This document shows, piece after piece, positions 25,346 through 38,500 of a stretch of 64,000 nt of DNA. The position numbers and the translations under genes were made by a program. Positions within the stretch are counted from its first letter, which is position 1, and every line of letters starts with the position of its first letter. Location of the stretch: positions 1 to 64,000 of the forward strand of contig JBAMDO010000075.1 in NCBI GenBank assembly GCA_037074765.1, read 5' to 3'. The stretch comes from Mansonella perstans (Eukaryota; Nematoda; Chromadorea; Rhabditida; Onchocercidae). The notes under the pieces are model-generated. The model saw only the letters and a program-made list of their open reading frames with translations, ran no database searches and was not told the origin of the DNA.

Positions 25346-28300
25346 TCATAAGCAATATTTGGATAAGCCTCTGGGATATTTCCGAATAGTAGCGAACTGT
25401 TGAAAATATCGTAAACCAAGTAGATCTGCTTCGATCCACTTCCGAAATCTGAAATTTTGACTTTTTTTTTCTCGAATAAATTTCAAAAAACAGCTTAAGT
25501 ATTATTCATTCGCTTTAGCTATGAGAGATATTTTCATACTTTTTTTCTCATAAAAATCTCGAAAAAAGAAATCACACGATCATACCAGGATATCTTCTTT
25601 AGCTATGAAAGTAATTTTTTTTACCTTGTTAAATGCCTAAATAGGCGAAATTTTTTTGTCGGTCCAGCCCAAATATTGCCAATTAAAATTTTCAAACATA
25701 ACAAATCCATTTGCTCGACATGATAGAGTAAATCTACCGATACTGCATAACCAAGTAATCCAGAAAGATGTTGCAATTGACTAGCCTTTAAAAAAAAGAA
25801 AATTTTGTTTCAACTGATACCACTTTTTTTTTTTTTTTTTAGCAGAATTATAATTTAATTTAATACAGAAATTACACTGTCCCTCAAAAATTAGCCTTAT
25901 TACCAATTTTTTCTAGAAAACTCTAGGAAAAAATTTTTTTATTATTTTTAAAAATTTACACTTATAAAATTTATTAGCAATAACAAAAGTGTCATTAATA
26001 AAATTTTCAAGTTTTTCAAATAATTTATATTTGAGTGAAATTATAAAGAAAATTTTTTTTTTGTTACCTTCGATATAATGGATAATTTTTTCAAATTTGG
26101 AAAGAATGGTGCATCCGGCAATAAATGAATCCGATGAAGTGATATTTGCTTCAATTGACGATTATGTTTTTTTCGACTGTTAGCATTATTAACGCCAGTA
26201 TCATTATCATCATCGTCATCATCACTATCATTATCATCATTGTTGTCATTACTATCATCATCATTATCACCATCAGAACAATAATTCATTTTTCGTGAAA
26301 GACTGATCATTTCAATTAACATATTTATTTGTTCTTTATTGATCTAAAAATGAAAAAAGGAAAATTTCATTTAAACAAAAAATTTTTAGAAAAAAGAAAG
26401 AAATGCAATATAAAACAACTTCTTTTAAACAAACAGATATTATTTAGATGTTTTTTTTTTAGTTTTATTTTACAATATATTATAATTTTATAAAAATGAG
26501 GTTAATTTATGAGATTTAATTTAATTAAAAGCAAAAGCAAATTTTTTAAAAGTAATATTTGTAAGCACTGTAAGCACTTCCCACTGCTATTTTATTTTCC
26601 TGTCTTTTGCATTTGAAAATTTTTAAGTAGTCAAATGTTTGCATTATGATTGAAGTATTTACAATTAAATATTGATTCAAATACTTGCATTGACAGAGAG
26701 AGAGCAAAAGATGAACGGAGAGGAAACGGAAGGATTTTGAAAAGATAAAAAAAAATTGTTGATATTATAAGAGAATTTTTTTTAACAATGAAATATTTTG
26801 GAAGGAAACGATTATAGAAATTTTCAAATGCTTCATAAAATTATGGGCTATTTAAAAAAAAACAGGAATTTGATCAAATTTATTGGAATACTGTTAACTT
26901 GAACCTGTGCTAACTACTTATATCAATAGATACTGATTGCTTATTTAATATCTTAATAAATATCAACTGCTTATACAAACAATTCCGGTTTGAACTTACA
27001 TACTCAATAAATAAGGTTATTAGGACCCTTTTAGAATAAAATGTTTGCAAACGTTAAAGAATAAGTAAAATGAAATTATGATGTGTATTATTCAATTAAA
27101 TTGAATGAAAATATGAAACCTGTGCAACAAGTAGCTCAATAATTGGACTGTCAATGAAGAGTTGTTCAATTTTCTGCCTTAACTTAAACATTAAATGAAG
27201 TAAAGCGGTAACATTATTTGTCTTCAAATTCGAATCAATTGCTATACCAAGATGATTTGGCTCCAATTCCATAATCATTAATGGCAATGATGGATGCCAA
27301 TCATATTCGGCTAAAATGAATAAAAAAAAAAGAAAAAAATTATAACTGTTGGATTGCTGAAATTAAAATTATTAATTACACAATAATAAAATTTCTATAA
27401 AGTAAATTTCAGATGAGTGATGTTACAAAGTGACTTCGGTACTTACGTTAGATAAAAAAATCATTTGCTAATCACAAGGTACCAGTCAAGTATCAGTCTT
27501 AACTTTCATGATCGTCAGAGGAAGCTTTACAAAATTTTATCTATTAAACATGAATAACAAGTGCAAGTTCTTTATGTTTACTTATTATTTCTTTTGTTTA
27601 AAAAAGATCTCTATTCTTGCACCGATTTTCCCCATGGGATGATGATTTTTCATTGTGCGACATAAAGGTGAAAGTCAAGTACAAGAAAAAAAATTGACAG
27701 GTAGTTTATTAGTAAAAATTCATCAAATTGTTTGCTTATTGTATAACTCGTTTTTGTTATGTTACTTAGAATTTACAAGAAAAATATGCTTTATTTTTTT
27801 TCCTTCTTACTATTTTGAATTTGTAATAAAAATAACTCAAATCATTGTCAAACAATAATTCAAATCATTGTCAAATAACAATAACTCAAATCATTGTCAA
27901 ACAACATGAACTATAGCTTTTCCAGTACTATGGTACCATCTTTTTATGGAAATATAAATGCTCCATAAAAACTTTAATTTCAATTTCCATAAATGTACTA
28001 TATACTTTAAATATCATTTCCACAAAAAGTTTAAATGCTCTGCAATATTACTTTAATTATCATTTTCACTATTTGAACTAATTCATAGTAATAAAATTTT
28101 AGAAATAAAAAAAGTTATAACTTACAACAAAAAAAAAGGAATCTTAAAAAAAGTTGGAAAATTCTTCCAATTGAAATTTAATTTTCATTAACAAATAAAT
28201 CACTTGCCAAATGTAGGACAAAAAAAAACTGCGAATAATAGTGATGAAATAATAATTTACATTCTGCGCCAACTTTATGTCGTAATTGTTGTAAATCGTT

Positions 28301-28777
28301 GTATACTTTAATATCGATCATCGTATACATATCAAGTCGTTTCTGTGTTGCTCTTTGAAAACTTTTTGATATTTGTTGCCATTTAATAATATCGAATATG
28401 GAAGACTTAAAAATTTATTAATACTTAATTTCACGTTTTTTTCTTTTTTTGAATTAATTCTATAAATTTTAAATAATTTTTGAAGAAAAAATTTTATATG
28501 ATAAAGAAATGATAAAATGGAATAGTAAATATTAATATTATTTTTGTTGAGATTAAAATTTCTCATTTTTTTTAAAATTTTTATATTCAAATGCTATTTA
28601 GTGATAACAATAGTAATTATTATTATTTTAATGAACAATTAAAAAAAAAATCAGTAAGCCTACCCTATCGATGATAAATTGGATTATTTGATCTGGAAGT
28701 TTTGATGTACCAGCATAATTTAAACAGTAACATTGTCGTACGCTAGCCATAACATGAAGCGGTATTGTAAGCGCCAT
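25346..28777 (-). CDS. Unidentified conserved-looking protein, 308 aa, with Asp-rich insert
   Basis: I do not recognise the family. Exons in transcript order: 28777-28664, 28342-28261, 27310-27120, 26343-26068, 25785-25625, 25448-25346. All have good donors and acceptors, and phases join to 308 aa. The start ATG lies 3 bases after an acceptor (CTCTTTTAG), as for spliced-leader addition; an upstream exon cannot be excluded. The N-terminus reads MALTIPLHVMASVRQCYC. Mid-protein blocks include EYDWHPSLPLMIMELEPN and LMFKLRQKIEQLFIDSP. Exon 4 carries about 28 residues that are nearly all Asp/Asn/Ser. The C-terminus is basic-aromatic (GPTKKFRLFRHLTRFRKW ... YPRGLSKYCL). No signal peptide or clear membrane segment is evident. 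It could be a nematode-specific gene or a diverged known one. Confidence 0.6.
26190..26277 (-). repeat. GAT/AAT trinucleotide run inside a coding exon
   Basis: The minus strand reads an imperfect GATGATAAT-type repeat in frame, encoding the Asp/Asn/Ser tract of the 308-aa protein. Frame is kept on both sides. Confidence 0.7.
27829..27904. repeat. Three-copy short tandem repeat in an intron
   Basis: ACTCAAATCATTGTCAAACA recurs three times with small changes, within the second intron of the 308-aa gene. Confidence 0.8.
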
Positions 28778-29990
28778 ACTCTAAAAGAGCAATTAAAATA
28801 TAATTTGATTAAAACTTTATAATAAATTAATTCCCGATCGTTTTTTCTTTCTTTCTCTTCCTCTCTCTCTTTCTTCACTCTCTTCTTTCCTTCTGTTTTC
28901 TTTTCTAAATAATACCGTAAAAATTTATTAATTAATATGGAAAAAAAACAACATATGATAAACGAGTTGATAGAAAATGTAAAATAACTTTAAAGTAAAG
29001 TAAATTACTTTTTAACTTCAATCAATCCAATTTTACAGAATTATAGTTGAGGAAAAAAAGTCACACGTAATAATTAATTTAAAAAAAAAGCGAAAAAATT
29101 TGACTTTTTTTCAAACTGTTACTAAGCAACATGAATGAACGTTAATTAATAACAAATTTTGCTATGTTCTGTTTAAATAAAAGATATAATTTGTAAGGTA
29201 AAACAATAACTTTTTTGATAACCTATTAATTATTAATTACTTGTAATTATTAGTTTCATTATTTGTTTTACCATTCCTAAACTTTTTAACTTTTTTCCCT
29301 CTCCTATAATGATTGGCCCATGAATAAATAAATATCAACTTACTTTATTATTTTGGATAAGAAAATGTTACGAAATGATAAATAATCCTATCTTTTTAAT
29401 TTAAGTATTTTTTTTTAAATATATTACCGTATATTCTAGTTTTTGTTTTTTATTCCTCACTTAATCACTCATTTACTCAATTATTCATTAATTCAATCGC
29501 TTGCTTACTTTCATTTCTTTTTTGTTTTGATAAAATCACAGATGAATAAGGAAAAACAAATAGTAATTAACAATTAACAACCAACACAATTAACCAATTA
29601 ACTAAACGATAAAAATAGATATTTCGATGAATAATAACAAAAATAAGCTTAATAAATAAGTAATGTTGATTAGTTTTAAAAGGAAGAATATTAATTGTAG
29701 CTTAAATATAAGGAAATGAGGAAAGAGAGAATGAGGGAAGAAAGGAGAGAGAGAGAGGGATAGAAAAAAGAGATGGAGAGAGAGAGTATTTAATTCGAAA
29801 TTTAACTTTTAGGAATTTGATGGTAAGGAATTTTTAAGCGTGAATAGAAATAAATAAATAAACTTTATCACTTGTCGGCAATTTCAAAGTGATAATTTAA
29901 GGCATTTATTTCATCTGTATATGTATATGTGTGAGAAATTATAGGCCTGATAAGAAGATAATTATAAAAGGAAATAAAGAGAGGAGGAAA

Positions 29991-30028
<38 letters not shown>

Positions 30029-30242
30029 GACGTTAAAATCATCATTAAAATAACTAATTTTTTGAAAAGGAATATTTAATGTTAAATTTAATGAATTTTT
30101 TTCATTGAATTGAAATATGCGCAAATGTTAAAATTATCCAAAATTCACTGATTAGCGATTGTGTCTCCATCGAAAGTAGTAGGCAGGCGACACGACATGC
30201 CGACAAATTAACGCACTACTTGTGGGTTATCCAGTCTGCAGA

Positions 30243-30551
30243 CTCTATTCATTACATACATACATGCATACACACATACATACCTACACACATACATACA
30301 TACATACATGTATGCATACATGCACACACATACACACATATATACATATACGCGTACACACACTTCACATGAATACATACACATACACACGCGTATAAAA
30401 ATAAAGACAGATTAAATAAGTATTGAATTAATTTAATTTGAATTGAAAGATATTCTGTTAGGGAAAGAATAGAAATAGGCAAACTGACAAAGAATCAGGA
30501 ATCAGTTCCGATATATGTTGTATGTATGTGTATGTCTATGTATGTAAGTAT

Positions 30552-30592
<41 letters not shown>

Positions 30593-30600
30593 TGTGTGTT
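30243..30600. repeat. CATA and TG microsatellites
   Basis: 30,243-30,395 is an imperfect CATA/CACA array; 30,516-30,605 begins as TATG repeats and becomes a pure TG run. Long open frames across this region are artefacts of the repeat. Confidence 0.9.
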
Positions 30601-31596
30601 TGTGAAAGAAATGAATGAATGATAACAATAGAAAGCGAAAAGTTAGAACGGAAATGGTCAATTCTCTAGAAACTGACCCTTCGGAAATAAAAAGAATTAA
30701 TAGGTATGCGGTAAAAATAAATTTCATTAGTAATTTATTGATTGATTATTATTGCTAAAAAATAAAATATATAAAAATAGCTGCTTGAAATTAGAAAAAC
30801 GAAAGAAGAGAGTATTAAGATAACACTTATGCTTTCATATGCATTCGTAAATTTAAATTTATTGGATCATAATAAATGTATTATGTAAATATATTAATTA
30901 CATGATGTTATATTTTGTCACATCTCATCACACTTTGAAATATTCATAAATTGATAATATGAATCGTAATAACGATTGCGATAATGATAAACCATATGTC
31001 ACTATTGTTAATGTTATCCTCACTTTTTTTTTTTTTTTGCAATTATTAATCATTAACTATTATTACTAGCATTAATTATTATTTTATTATTATTGTCATT
31101 TTTATCACGATTGTTCTTGCATTTTTTAATAAATCATATTATACAAGTGAATAAAATTAATATTATCATTATCATCATTTTTTTAAGTATCACTATCATT
31201 ATTCTTAACATTTCTTTAGTTATTTAAGTTGAAATGAATTGGAAATTTTTGAATAACTAGAGCAAGAATTTAAAATAATTTAAATAAATTTAATGGTTTA
31301 AATTTTGATGCTTAAAAATTAACCCAGTCAACAAGCGGGTAAATAAGAAGAATGATCATTGATGAAGGCAACTGTTCACCTGCTCAAATAACACAAATAT
31401 TAAGAATGGTTGGCCAATTATCAAAATTTCAATTTTTAATTATAACGTGAGTAGTTTTGTCACTCATTATCAATTATATCATTAATACTACTTTTACAAC
31501 TTTTCGTTAGAAGAAATAGAGTATATAGTATACTATTAAAAGGAGTAAAGTGTAAAGTATAAAGTATACCTTGATTATATTCTGTTTTTTCTTCTT

Positions 31597-31664
31597 TGCT
31601 AAGTTTTTACGACATTTTTTGCTAAGTTTTTACGACTTTTCTGCTAAGTTTTTACGACATTTTA
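31597..31664. repeat. Three tandem copies of a ~22-27 bp unit
   Basis: GCTAAGTTTTTACGAC occurs three times in a row with slightly different T-rich spacers. Confidence 0.85.
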
Positions 31665-32972
31665 CTGTTAGAAAAATCAGAATTGGAAGAAAATTCTTTG
31701 AGTTAAATATATTTCTTCGAAAAATTCATTATCACTTAATAATTAAAAAAATTGAAATGATAAAAAATGATTATAACTATTATTTAATTACAAACGTATT
31801 TGTTTGTTCATGCATTAAATTATTTATTTTATAATTGTTATTTGATTATAAACATATTTATTTGCTTATTTATTAAATTATTGATCTTATAATCATTATT
31901 TGATCATAAACATATTTTTTTGCTCTTAAAAGGTGAAAAAAAATTTAAAGATTAAAATTTTAATTCAAATTATTTGACGAATAAAAAAAACGGTTTGTCA
32001 GATTGATTAATTTTTTCACACTGCAATCAACTCTGAGATATTTTCATTTTTTCTGGTTTTAAAAATTTTTTTTACTAATAAAAATATTATTATAAACATA
32101 TGAGATGACAATTGAGCTGTATAAGATAACATCGGAAGAAGACCCGGGAGCTGAGCTAAGAAGATGGCGGTGAAAATGAATGAAGAGAGTCATCTGTTTC
32201 TACTAAAAAAGATTTTTTTTTTGCTGAGTGGAAACATAACAGATGTTTTTTTTGATTGAAAAATACAAAACTGTCCTTTCTAAATTTTTTTTTTTTTCAA
32301 AAATACATTAATCTCATTCTATTTCAACTAAATTTATTTGCTTCAGTAAAACATTCATCTCATAATCAAATGGGTAGTCGCTTGTGGTGGTTTCAATAGA
32401 TAGTAGTTTCAACATTTTTCAAATCAAGTAATTCATTAAGCCATTCATATTTGAAAATTTTATCTAAACTGAATAATTCAAATTCATTGCAAAATAATTT
32501 GTGATTAGTGGATATAGTTATTTTATCATGCAAATATATAAAAAAAAGAACTTAAAGAAATATCAATTAGAATAAAACTAAACTTGATTTATCTTTTGTA
32601 TATTCAATTAGTTAACTGATTAATCTTTTTTGTAGTCAATTAGTTAATTAATTAAGAATTTAAAATTTTAAAAAAATATTGTTTTCAATTTTAACAAATA
32701 AATGATGAAATAAAAGACAAATTGATGTGATACGGTTCATTTTAATGATAGAATAGAGATTAAAATTATTGTGATAAGGTAAGAAGAAAAAAATTAGTAA
32801 TGATAGAGAGAAAATGTTAAATTAGCAAAAAAAAAAGTTACAACGATATTATTAAATCCTCGTAAAACATCCTAGGAGATTATAGATATATTATTGAGTA
32901 ATATAACTAACAATGAATGAAATATAAGCAATCACGGGCAAACATAGGCGTTTTTATGGCAAAGGTAGTAAA

Positions 32973-33134
32973 AATTGAACTTAAGAATAATCATGATAGT
33001 GACGATGATAATGACAAAACATAATAAATTGAACTTGAGAATAATCATGATAGTGACGATGATGATGATAAAACATAATAAATTGAACTTGGGAATAATC
33101 ATGATAGTGACGATGGTAATGATAAAACATGATC
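32973..33134. repeat. Three tandem copies of a 54-bp unit
   Basis: The unit starts AATTGAACTT at 32,973, 33,027 and 33,081, an exact 54-bp period. It contains AATAATCATGATAGTGACGA and a GAT-rich end. Copies are nearly identical, so the array is recent. No frame stays open through it. Confidence 0.92.
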
Positions 33135-35375
33135 ATCATCACTAATTATGATTTGACGCTGATAATTAGAACAGCTCACTTTGATCTGTGTTTTTTTGTA
33201 AATAAACACATGAATAAATAAATGTTTGTCAGAATTTTTTCCTTTCTTCCTTTCTGTTCTTTCGATCTTTGGCCTAAACGGAAAATTTGATCTCTGAACT
33301 TTATAAAAAAAATTGTATTTGAAATTGTTTTTTTTTTTTCTTTATTAAATATCAACAAAATTTGTTTGCTGACAGTTAATGACGATGATAATGATGATGA
33401 TGAACATGATCATTATAACGTTTAATTTTTTTTTTAGAATATTATATTTTGCTATTACTTAATTTGTATGGTATATTCAGTGATACCGAAAAATCTACAA
33501 CAAATAGCAGTATAATAAGTGAAAAATGTAAAAAATTTTTGTTTATATTTTCTTTAAAAATTTAAATTTAATCTTACTTTGTCATCATAGCTTAGATTTG
33601 ACGAATGTTTATTTACAGGATTTTATTCATGTTTGACACAAACTCGTTTATCACTAAGAAGTCTACTTAGATGTGCATTGTATTTAAATAATGTGAATGG
33701 GTTTTTTTTCCTTCTGATTTCTTCTTCTTTTCTTGGCAATTTAATTGTACAGATAATTTCAAAGGAAACAGCAATAGTAATAGCATTATTTAATTGTATG
33801 TCTGTATGATTCTCAATTGAATGCTAGATTTAATAAATTCAAAAATTCATTCAATGAAAAAGAATTAGACTCAAATTCGATCTCATACGGTAATATTAAA
33901 TGAAAAGAATAATTTAATGCAAGCAAATAATAATTGTCCGAATAATAACGCGAAATTAAATTAATTAATTTTTCATTTTAATTATGGCCAATCACTGAGC
34001 ATTCCTTTGCAGTTCATACCTTGAATTTTTAAAATGAAATGATTCATTAATTTCAATAAAATTTAAAAATTATAAAAAAAGAATGATAAAAATGTTAGTT
34101 AATTGATAAATTTTATTGATATGGCTGAAAAAAAAAAATCGTACAAATGACAATTACGGTAGTTACAGTAGACAAGTTGGTTTTTTGATGATACATGATA
34201 AATGAAAATATTTTAGGGTTTAGTAATTTATTTACATGGATTGATATAAATATATCATGTACATTTATAAATCACTTAATTAATTCAATGTGTTAATATT
34301 TTTAATGATTATTGTTTTTTACAATTACTTTGTATCAATAATATAACAATGGAAGAAATTTGTATTAAACTTAACACTACTTTTTTTTCTCTTTTTTTAC
34401 AATGTCATAACAAAGCTCGTTTGTTATTTTTGAGAAAATGTTGAAAAGATATTTTTGAGAAAATGAATGCAATGAAAAAACTAATGTTAACTAATCGATT
34501 AACAGAAAAAAAACAGGAAGTGCAATGAAAGTAAAATTACTTTGAAAATATTTATTTAAATGAAAAATGTGATGTAGCAGTAGTTTAATAAATTGCATTA
34601 TAAATTCTGTAGATTTTTTCCGCGATAACAATTATCACTTGATATTGTACAAAAGACTTCTGATATTTGATGACAATTGATGTTCAAATAGCCTTTCGAT
34701 TTAACCCTGTGATTTGGTACTCGAAAGAATTTCAAACAAATTTATTCTTCATCTGATTCATTAATTTCTGAACTTTTTTTTTGAAAGCTATCACAAAAAT
34801 ATGCAAAAATTTCAATACTAAGAAGATAATTTATTAAAACTTTTGAATTAGTAGCAATTGCAATCGACGAAACCGCACGAAAATTGCGCACAAACCTTCA
34901 CTAAAAATCACGCAGAAAAATTCACAACAAATAACCCTCAATACATCAATTATACATAAGATTAACAAAAATTACCTGAGCATATCAAATTGACAAATGA
35001 GAAAAAAACAAAATTTTCCCTCTAATATAATAATATATAATTCGTCACCTTTTAAAAGCATTTTAACCAACTTTTCTGTTTCAAATAATCAACCCGTTAC
35101 TGTTAAAATTCTAAAGTGTGGTATACTTTATGACAAATGAGAATTCATGTTTTCATCTTTGTCAGGCCAGAATAAAAACAGAATCAAAAAAAAAGATGAA
35201 GAATCAAAGGTAAAAGAGCATGAACACCCCAAATAAATAAAAATTCATTCTGGAAACTATTACCCAGTAACATTTTTAATTGAAATGAATGTTCACTTCA
35301 ATCAGATCTTTTCATTTTCCCTTTTTTTTTCTTGATTTAAAATTATTCCCTTGCTGTGATATAAAAAAAGTGGCA

Positions 35376-35507
35376 GTTGCAGCTTTTTTTGTTGCCCATC
35401 ACTCTTGTGATAATTGAAATACGTAACAAAGCGAAGCACTGGTTGCAGCTTTTTTTGTTGCCCATCACTCTTGTGACAATTGAAATACGTAACAAAGCGA
35501 AGCACTG
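35376..35507. repeat. Tandem duplication of a 66-bp unit
   Basis: Two copies start at 35,376 and 35,442 (GTTGCAGCTTTTTTTGTTGC) and differ at one base. The unit lies just past the TIM44 stop, likely in its 3' UTR or trailer. Since 66 is a multiple of three, frames stay open across it on both strands, which creates a misleading repeat ORF. On the plus strand the second copy ends in a perfect donor-like CTG/GTAAGT. Confidence 0.92.
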
Positions 35508-35552
35508 GTAAGTTTAACTAACATTAGTATGGTTGGAACAAAAATTGTTATG

Positions 35553-38500
35553 TTACAATGCCAGATTACCCTTTTGCATATGTATCTCGAGCACCTTCCA
35601 TGCCTCCGTTGGATTATATTCCTCCATATCGCGACACATTACCCATACATGATGGACACGCACCGGACTATTCTGAAAATTCTACTTCAAAGTTATTTGA
35701 AATTTCAAATGCATGTCAAATTGACTATTAAATGAAGAGATATATGTGATTCTTATGAAAAATATAAAACTTATTACAAAAACTCATTCGTTTAGTGCTG
35801 GAACAAACCCGAAGCATCACAGTTTCTGTTTATTGAATAAACAAATTTAAAAATCAATCATACAATTCAGGTAATAATTTTTTGTACACCATATAAATAT
35901 TTACCAGATGAAGTTGAACTTCTCATTAATCTTTCCGAAACAATTTCCGATTTTCCATGAATTACATCATATAACTATTTACCAAATGAATGAATCAAAT
36001 TCACACTAATTCCATTGAAAATTAGAACGGAAAACCTACCGGATCACCTTCGACAACTTTTCCCTCCATATTTCTTACAACGTTTACCATATAGGCTTGA
36101 AATGTAATTATTATTACTGGACCGTGTTCCATCATTTTACCAGTAACCATCTAAAACATTTTTTGCCACATATTCAAACACTGAAATTTACAACTTCCAA
36201 ACTAAAATTGATGCTCATGAGAATTTTTGTGGAAATATTTCAAAAATGAATAAAAAATTTTTTTCGCATTCTACCTACAAATACTTACTGTAAATTATTC
36301 AACAAATTGCAAGTAAAATTTAGCTCGAATTTCTTCGAAAATACAAACTTATTATCTATTTCTTCAAATTTGAAATCCAGAGTGCACACTGCACTCAATA
36401 TGCAATTATACAGCAGCCAAGAAAGCATCTATAGAAATGAGTGCGTGATAAAAGTGTAAAGCTAATCATATGAAAGATAATGATGATGAACCTCAACCCT
36501 ATCGATATCGATGACGCGACTGTCTGCTGTGTTAAAGTTGACTTTTTTGTATTCATTAACAATTGTTGATAAAACATTATAAGCCTGAAAATTAATAATA
36601 TATAAGAATTTTACTTTCACGAAAAATTTGAGCGAATTTTATCAAACTAAAAAAGCCAAGAAATTAAACGAAATATTCAAAAAGAAAAGTGAAAAAACCC
36701 AAAAAAAACATACTCTTTCATAACACCAATCTTTAAGAACTTTCAAATCAGAACGTATAAATGCTTCCAAAACGTTGGGGATTATTTCTTTTTCGCAAAA
36801 ACGTAACCATTCATTCTTTTCAAAATTCGGATCAACTTTCTGGATTTTAGAAATCACTTCTGATATTTCACTATCGCTGCCTGAAGATGAAGTTGCATGA
36901 AAAATTTTAAACAAGAAATAAAATCTATTTTTTTCAATTCAATATTAATTCAAAATCAATTTAATACCGAGAACATTTCATACTGCATGATCTGATAACC
37001 TAACGATACATATTGTCAAAACAATTTTAAAATGTTTAGTCACAGCAATCTTTGATCATAGCAAGTCAAGCATCAATACATTAGCAGTATTGATCAATAC
37101 ACATCCTATCAATATCAAATCTACATTAATCAATTTCAATGTAATAAATTCGCAAAAATACATACTGAGCAATGAGGAAATTTTGTCAGTGATGCCTCGC
37201 ACTATTCTCAATGCCAAATTATCACTCTCATCCAGACGCATTTTCCAATCCAAAATTTCTGAAATAAAAAATTTACTTCTACAAAATCAGCCAAAAATTG
37301 CAACATTCATTGACAAATAAATGTGATCTATTTAATCTGATTAAAATAAAGAAAATTTAGAAATATCACTGAAAACCCTCATGTGATACACTAAAAATCT
37401 CAATTTCAGCAGCTTAAAACATATTAAAATTGACACCTAAATTTTCAATTAAAAATTGAAATTTGAACTGAGGCAGATCAAAATTCATTAAAAATTGATA
37501 TCAAACATACTGTTATAATAGACATTATTTTCGGAGAAAGACTTCCATCCGGCATACCACTTGGATTCCTTATGAAGCTCAACGCCAGTTGCATTTCTAC
37601 AGAACTTTAATTATAAGAGATGAAAAAGACATGAGGATATAAAAGATTCTGTTTCGTTCAGTATAATAAAATGTAACTATCATTTTTTTTCATGCAACTT
37701 CTGCACTTTACCATTCTAAAAAATATATCATTAAAACGGGTAAATATAAGAAATTTTAGCAAAACTCCAACATTCACACGATTGTTTTGAATTTAAATCA
37801 TGATGTGCGTGAAATGATGCTTCAAAATAAATTAAATCCCATGAAAAACTGTAAATAGCATTAGTGATGTTTTAAACTGGCTAAAATGATACTTACGGAT
37901 TCGCTTCCACAATCCGGTCAGTGTAAGTAGAAAAAGGAGCAGAGCGCATTTTTAATTGATCTAAAATATTTTTAAAAAATTGAAGTTGTACTAGAAAACA
38001 AAATCGTATTTTGGAAGTTGCGAAATAGAAAGAATAATCAATATCAAACAAGAAGGGATGTAACCTGGTCGAGTATACATTCGTACGTCGACAATACTAT
38101 CAACTTCGTCCTTAATCACTTTCACTGACTGTAAATTTTCAAAATTAAATTAATTTGGTGCCATGTGCAGTAGTGGCTGCCAACTTTTTTTCCAAAGAAT
38201 GTGTTTTTTTCTGCTGTGAGATGTCAAGAAGTCTTAATCTTGACCTCCACAGAAAGCTCACAATCCCATCATTAATCAATTAAGCTCAAACGCTGAAAAA
38301 TCTTCCAGGATTTTCAGAGATCAAATTCCAGAATCCTGTTTCACTTTGTGAAATTTTTAAGAAATATGTCTCATTCCGTCCAGGAAAATAAAATGCTCAT
38401 ATTAAATCATGTGAATTAAAACAAAGCATGAACAATATACCAAATGTTTCACGCACTTACCGAACTAACACTCTGATACAGTTGATTGTCTCCTACTTGT

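Larger units (their letters stand above)
28781..35375. other. Repeat-rich intergenic stretch
   Basis: Between the 308-aa gene and TIM44. It contains GA-rich runs (29,715-29,790; 29,985-30,030), CA/TG and CATA microsatellites (30,250-30,600), a 54-bp tandem repeat (32,973-33,134), a small triplicate (31,597-31,664), and one GC-richer patch at 32,110-32,205 that may be an exon. No complete gene is supported. Confidence 0.5.

Noticed and set aside
25304..25448. Alternative frame of the last exon of the 308-aa gene (GSGSKQIYLVYDIF...)
   Set aside because: Open and protein-like, but its phase does not fit the donor of the previous exon. The chosen frame does, and it ends 22 bases before a poly-A signal.
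28318..28590. 90-codon minus-strand ORF over exon 2 of the 308-aa gene
   Set aside because: Wrong frame and intron read-through. Only 28261-28342 fits splice sites and phase.
30208..30482. Cys/Tyr/Met-rich minus-strand ORFs
   Set aside because: Produced by the CATA/CACA microsatellite.
35302..35505. Minus-strand ORF with a duplicated LRFVTYFN...KSDGQQKKLQ segment
   Set aside because: It is open only because a 66-bp unit (22 codons) is duplicated. It lies past the TIM44 stop and has no acceptor in the right place.
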